A stretch of DNA of 6,132 nucleotides. Origin: Fidelibacterota bacterium. Lineage in GTDB: Bacteria; Fidelibacterota; UBA2242. Shown here one piece after another: positions 5,324-6,132 of this stretch. Below the pieces are notes generated by a model, which did not search any database, was not told the origin of the DNA, and was given only the letters and a program-made list of their open reading frames with translations. Position 1 is the first letter of the stretch; each line of letters starts with the position of its first letter. The translations under genes were made by a program, and so were the position numbers. The stretch covers positions 1 through 6,132 of the forward strand of contig JAUSPJ010000231.1 of assembly GCA_030655795.1 (NCBI GenBank), given 5' to 3'.

Positions 5324-6132
5324 ATGAAAAATATGAAACGCATTTTTTCTTGTTTACTGGTTATTGTTCTTGTCAATGTTGGTTTCGCCCAAATCCTGCC
5401 CGATGAAATTCTGTTCATTCCATGGAATGCCGATTCCATGGGAAATGTCAGTTATACGCTCGACCCGGAGGGACGCGTCGGTCCGCAGAATTTTCAGGTT
5501 AGCGGCGAAAAGGTCTATCTCCTGGATCAGCAGAACCGGGCGATTAATGTTTATACATCGGAGCGCCTGATTGACCGGTTGCCGGTTACACAGACGACCC
5601 GGGACTTCATTATTCAATCGGCGGATGAGTACATCTGCCTGGCGGATAATGGGATAGTAGTGTATCAAAACAGAATGCCGGTGGAGCAGATACGCCAGGC
5701 GAAACCGCTGCCAATAATCCGGAAGATTTCTTCAGGAAAAGGTGAAATCATCGCCGTCAATCATGACGGAACTGTTTCGAAAATGGTTGCTCGGCGTTTG
5801 GCAAAATCCGATCTTCAGGGAACTCCGGTTGATGAGCGTCGCTACGACCTGAAGAAAATTTCACGGTCCCGGGCCGAGATAACCGTCTATGATGATAAGG
5901 GAAAACAAACCGGCCGGATTGCTCTTCCGATTGATGAAAACAACCTGGGGTCATTCGAACTGATAGGTGTAAACCAGTTTGGTCGGCTCTTTCTGGATTT
6001 CAGTTTTGTAGTCCAGGATATTCCGCTGAAAGTCCGGCGGGAAATATGGATAGTGGATCGGGCGGGTGAGATAACAGGGAAGATCAATGTCCCGACACAC
6101 TATTTTGCGATGATGTGGAACGATATGCGGCT
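5324..6132 (+). CDS. Secreted protein of unknown function, probable beta-propeller fold, partial at the 3' end
   Basis: A frame open to the window edge gives 269 codons without a stop. The N-terminus is a clear Sec signal peptide: positive MKNMKR, hydrophobic core FSCLLVIVLVNVG, then FA|Q with likely cleavage after Ala22. Cys10 lies inside the core without a lipobox, so this is not a typical lipoprotein. The mature part is rich in beta-strand and short turns, with recurring motifs such as EKVYLLDQQNRAINVY (62-77) and DEYICLADNGIVVYQ, and later EIWIVDRAGEI. These resemble blades of NHL-like propellers often seen in secreted proteins of FCB-group bacteria. No catalytic motif is recognised. The start ATG 5324 has no ribosome binding site; an alternative ATG at 5333 would shorten the protein by three residues. 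It is separated from the ATPase operon by a palindrome-rich spacer and is unlikely to be functionally linked. The gene call is firm; the fold is an inference. Confidence 0.8.
   Translation, partial: MKNMKRIFSCLLVIVLVNVGFAQILPDEILFIPWNADSMGNVSYTLDPEGRVGPQNFQVSGEKVYLLDQQNRAINVYTSERLIDRLPVTQTTRDFIIQSADEYICLADNGIVVYQNRMPVEQIRQAKPLPIIRKISSGKGEIIAVNHDGTVSKMVARRLAKSDLQGTPVDERRYDLKKISRSRAEITVYDDKGKQTGRIALPIDENNLGSFELIGVNQFGRLFLDFSFVVQDIPLKVRREIWIVDRAGEITGKINVPTHYFAMMWNDMR

Overview
The window holds the distal part of a bacterial V/A-type ATPase operon, then a long palindrome-rich spacer, then the start of an unrelated secreted-protein gene. All genes read on the + strand. The gene order A-B-D-I-K, the 1-4 base stop/start overlaps and the clear purine-rich ribosome binding sites are typical of bacterial V-type ATPase operons of the kind known from Chlamydiae, spirochaetes and Bacteroidetes-like phyla. 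Base composition is balanced. The downstream gene looks like the secreted propeller-type proteins of FCB-group bacteria (Calditrichota, Marinimicrobia and similar). That placement is an inference with low confidence.

Layout: 2-259 is the C-terminal end of catalytic subunit A. 306-1607 is regulatory subunit B. 1607-2218 is central-stalk subunit D, interrupted by an in-frame TAG at 2105-2107. 2215-4065 is the membrane stator subunit I, and 4062-4484 is the proteolipid rotor subunit K. 4485-5323 has no convincing gene. It carries a hairpin behind K, a perfect 35-bp direct repeat present twice, a branched palindrome, a terminator-like hairpin with a T tract, and a further nested hairpin. 5324-6132 is the N-terminal part of a secreted protein of unknown function that runs off the window.

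How the genes work together: A and B form the hexameric ATPase head, D is the axle inside it, K forms the membrane ring turned by D, and I carries the ion half-channels with the essential arginine. All the Na+ ligands known from the Enterococcus hirae K ring that can be judged by side chain are present in this K, so the enzyme may be a Na+ pump or Na+-driven synthase.

The most notable observation is the amber codon in subunit D. Translation continues in the same frame past it for 36 codons of recognisable D-family C-terminus. Those codons end exactly in the ATGA overlap with the I start, giving a 203-residue D of normal family length. This is a very recent nonsense mutation, a base error, or a genuine readthrough/recoding site. 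Subunit A also ends in TAG, which argues against TAG being a sense codon throughout this genome.
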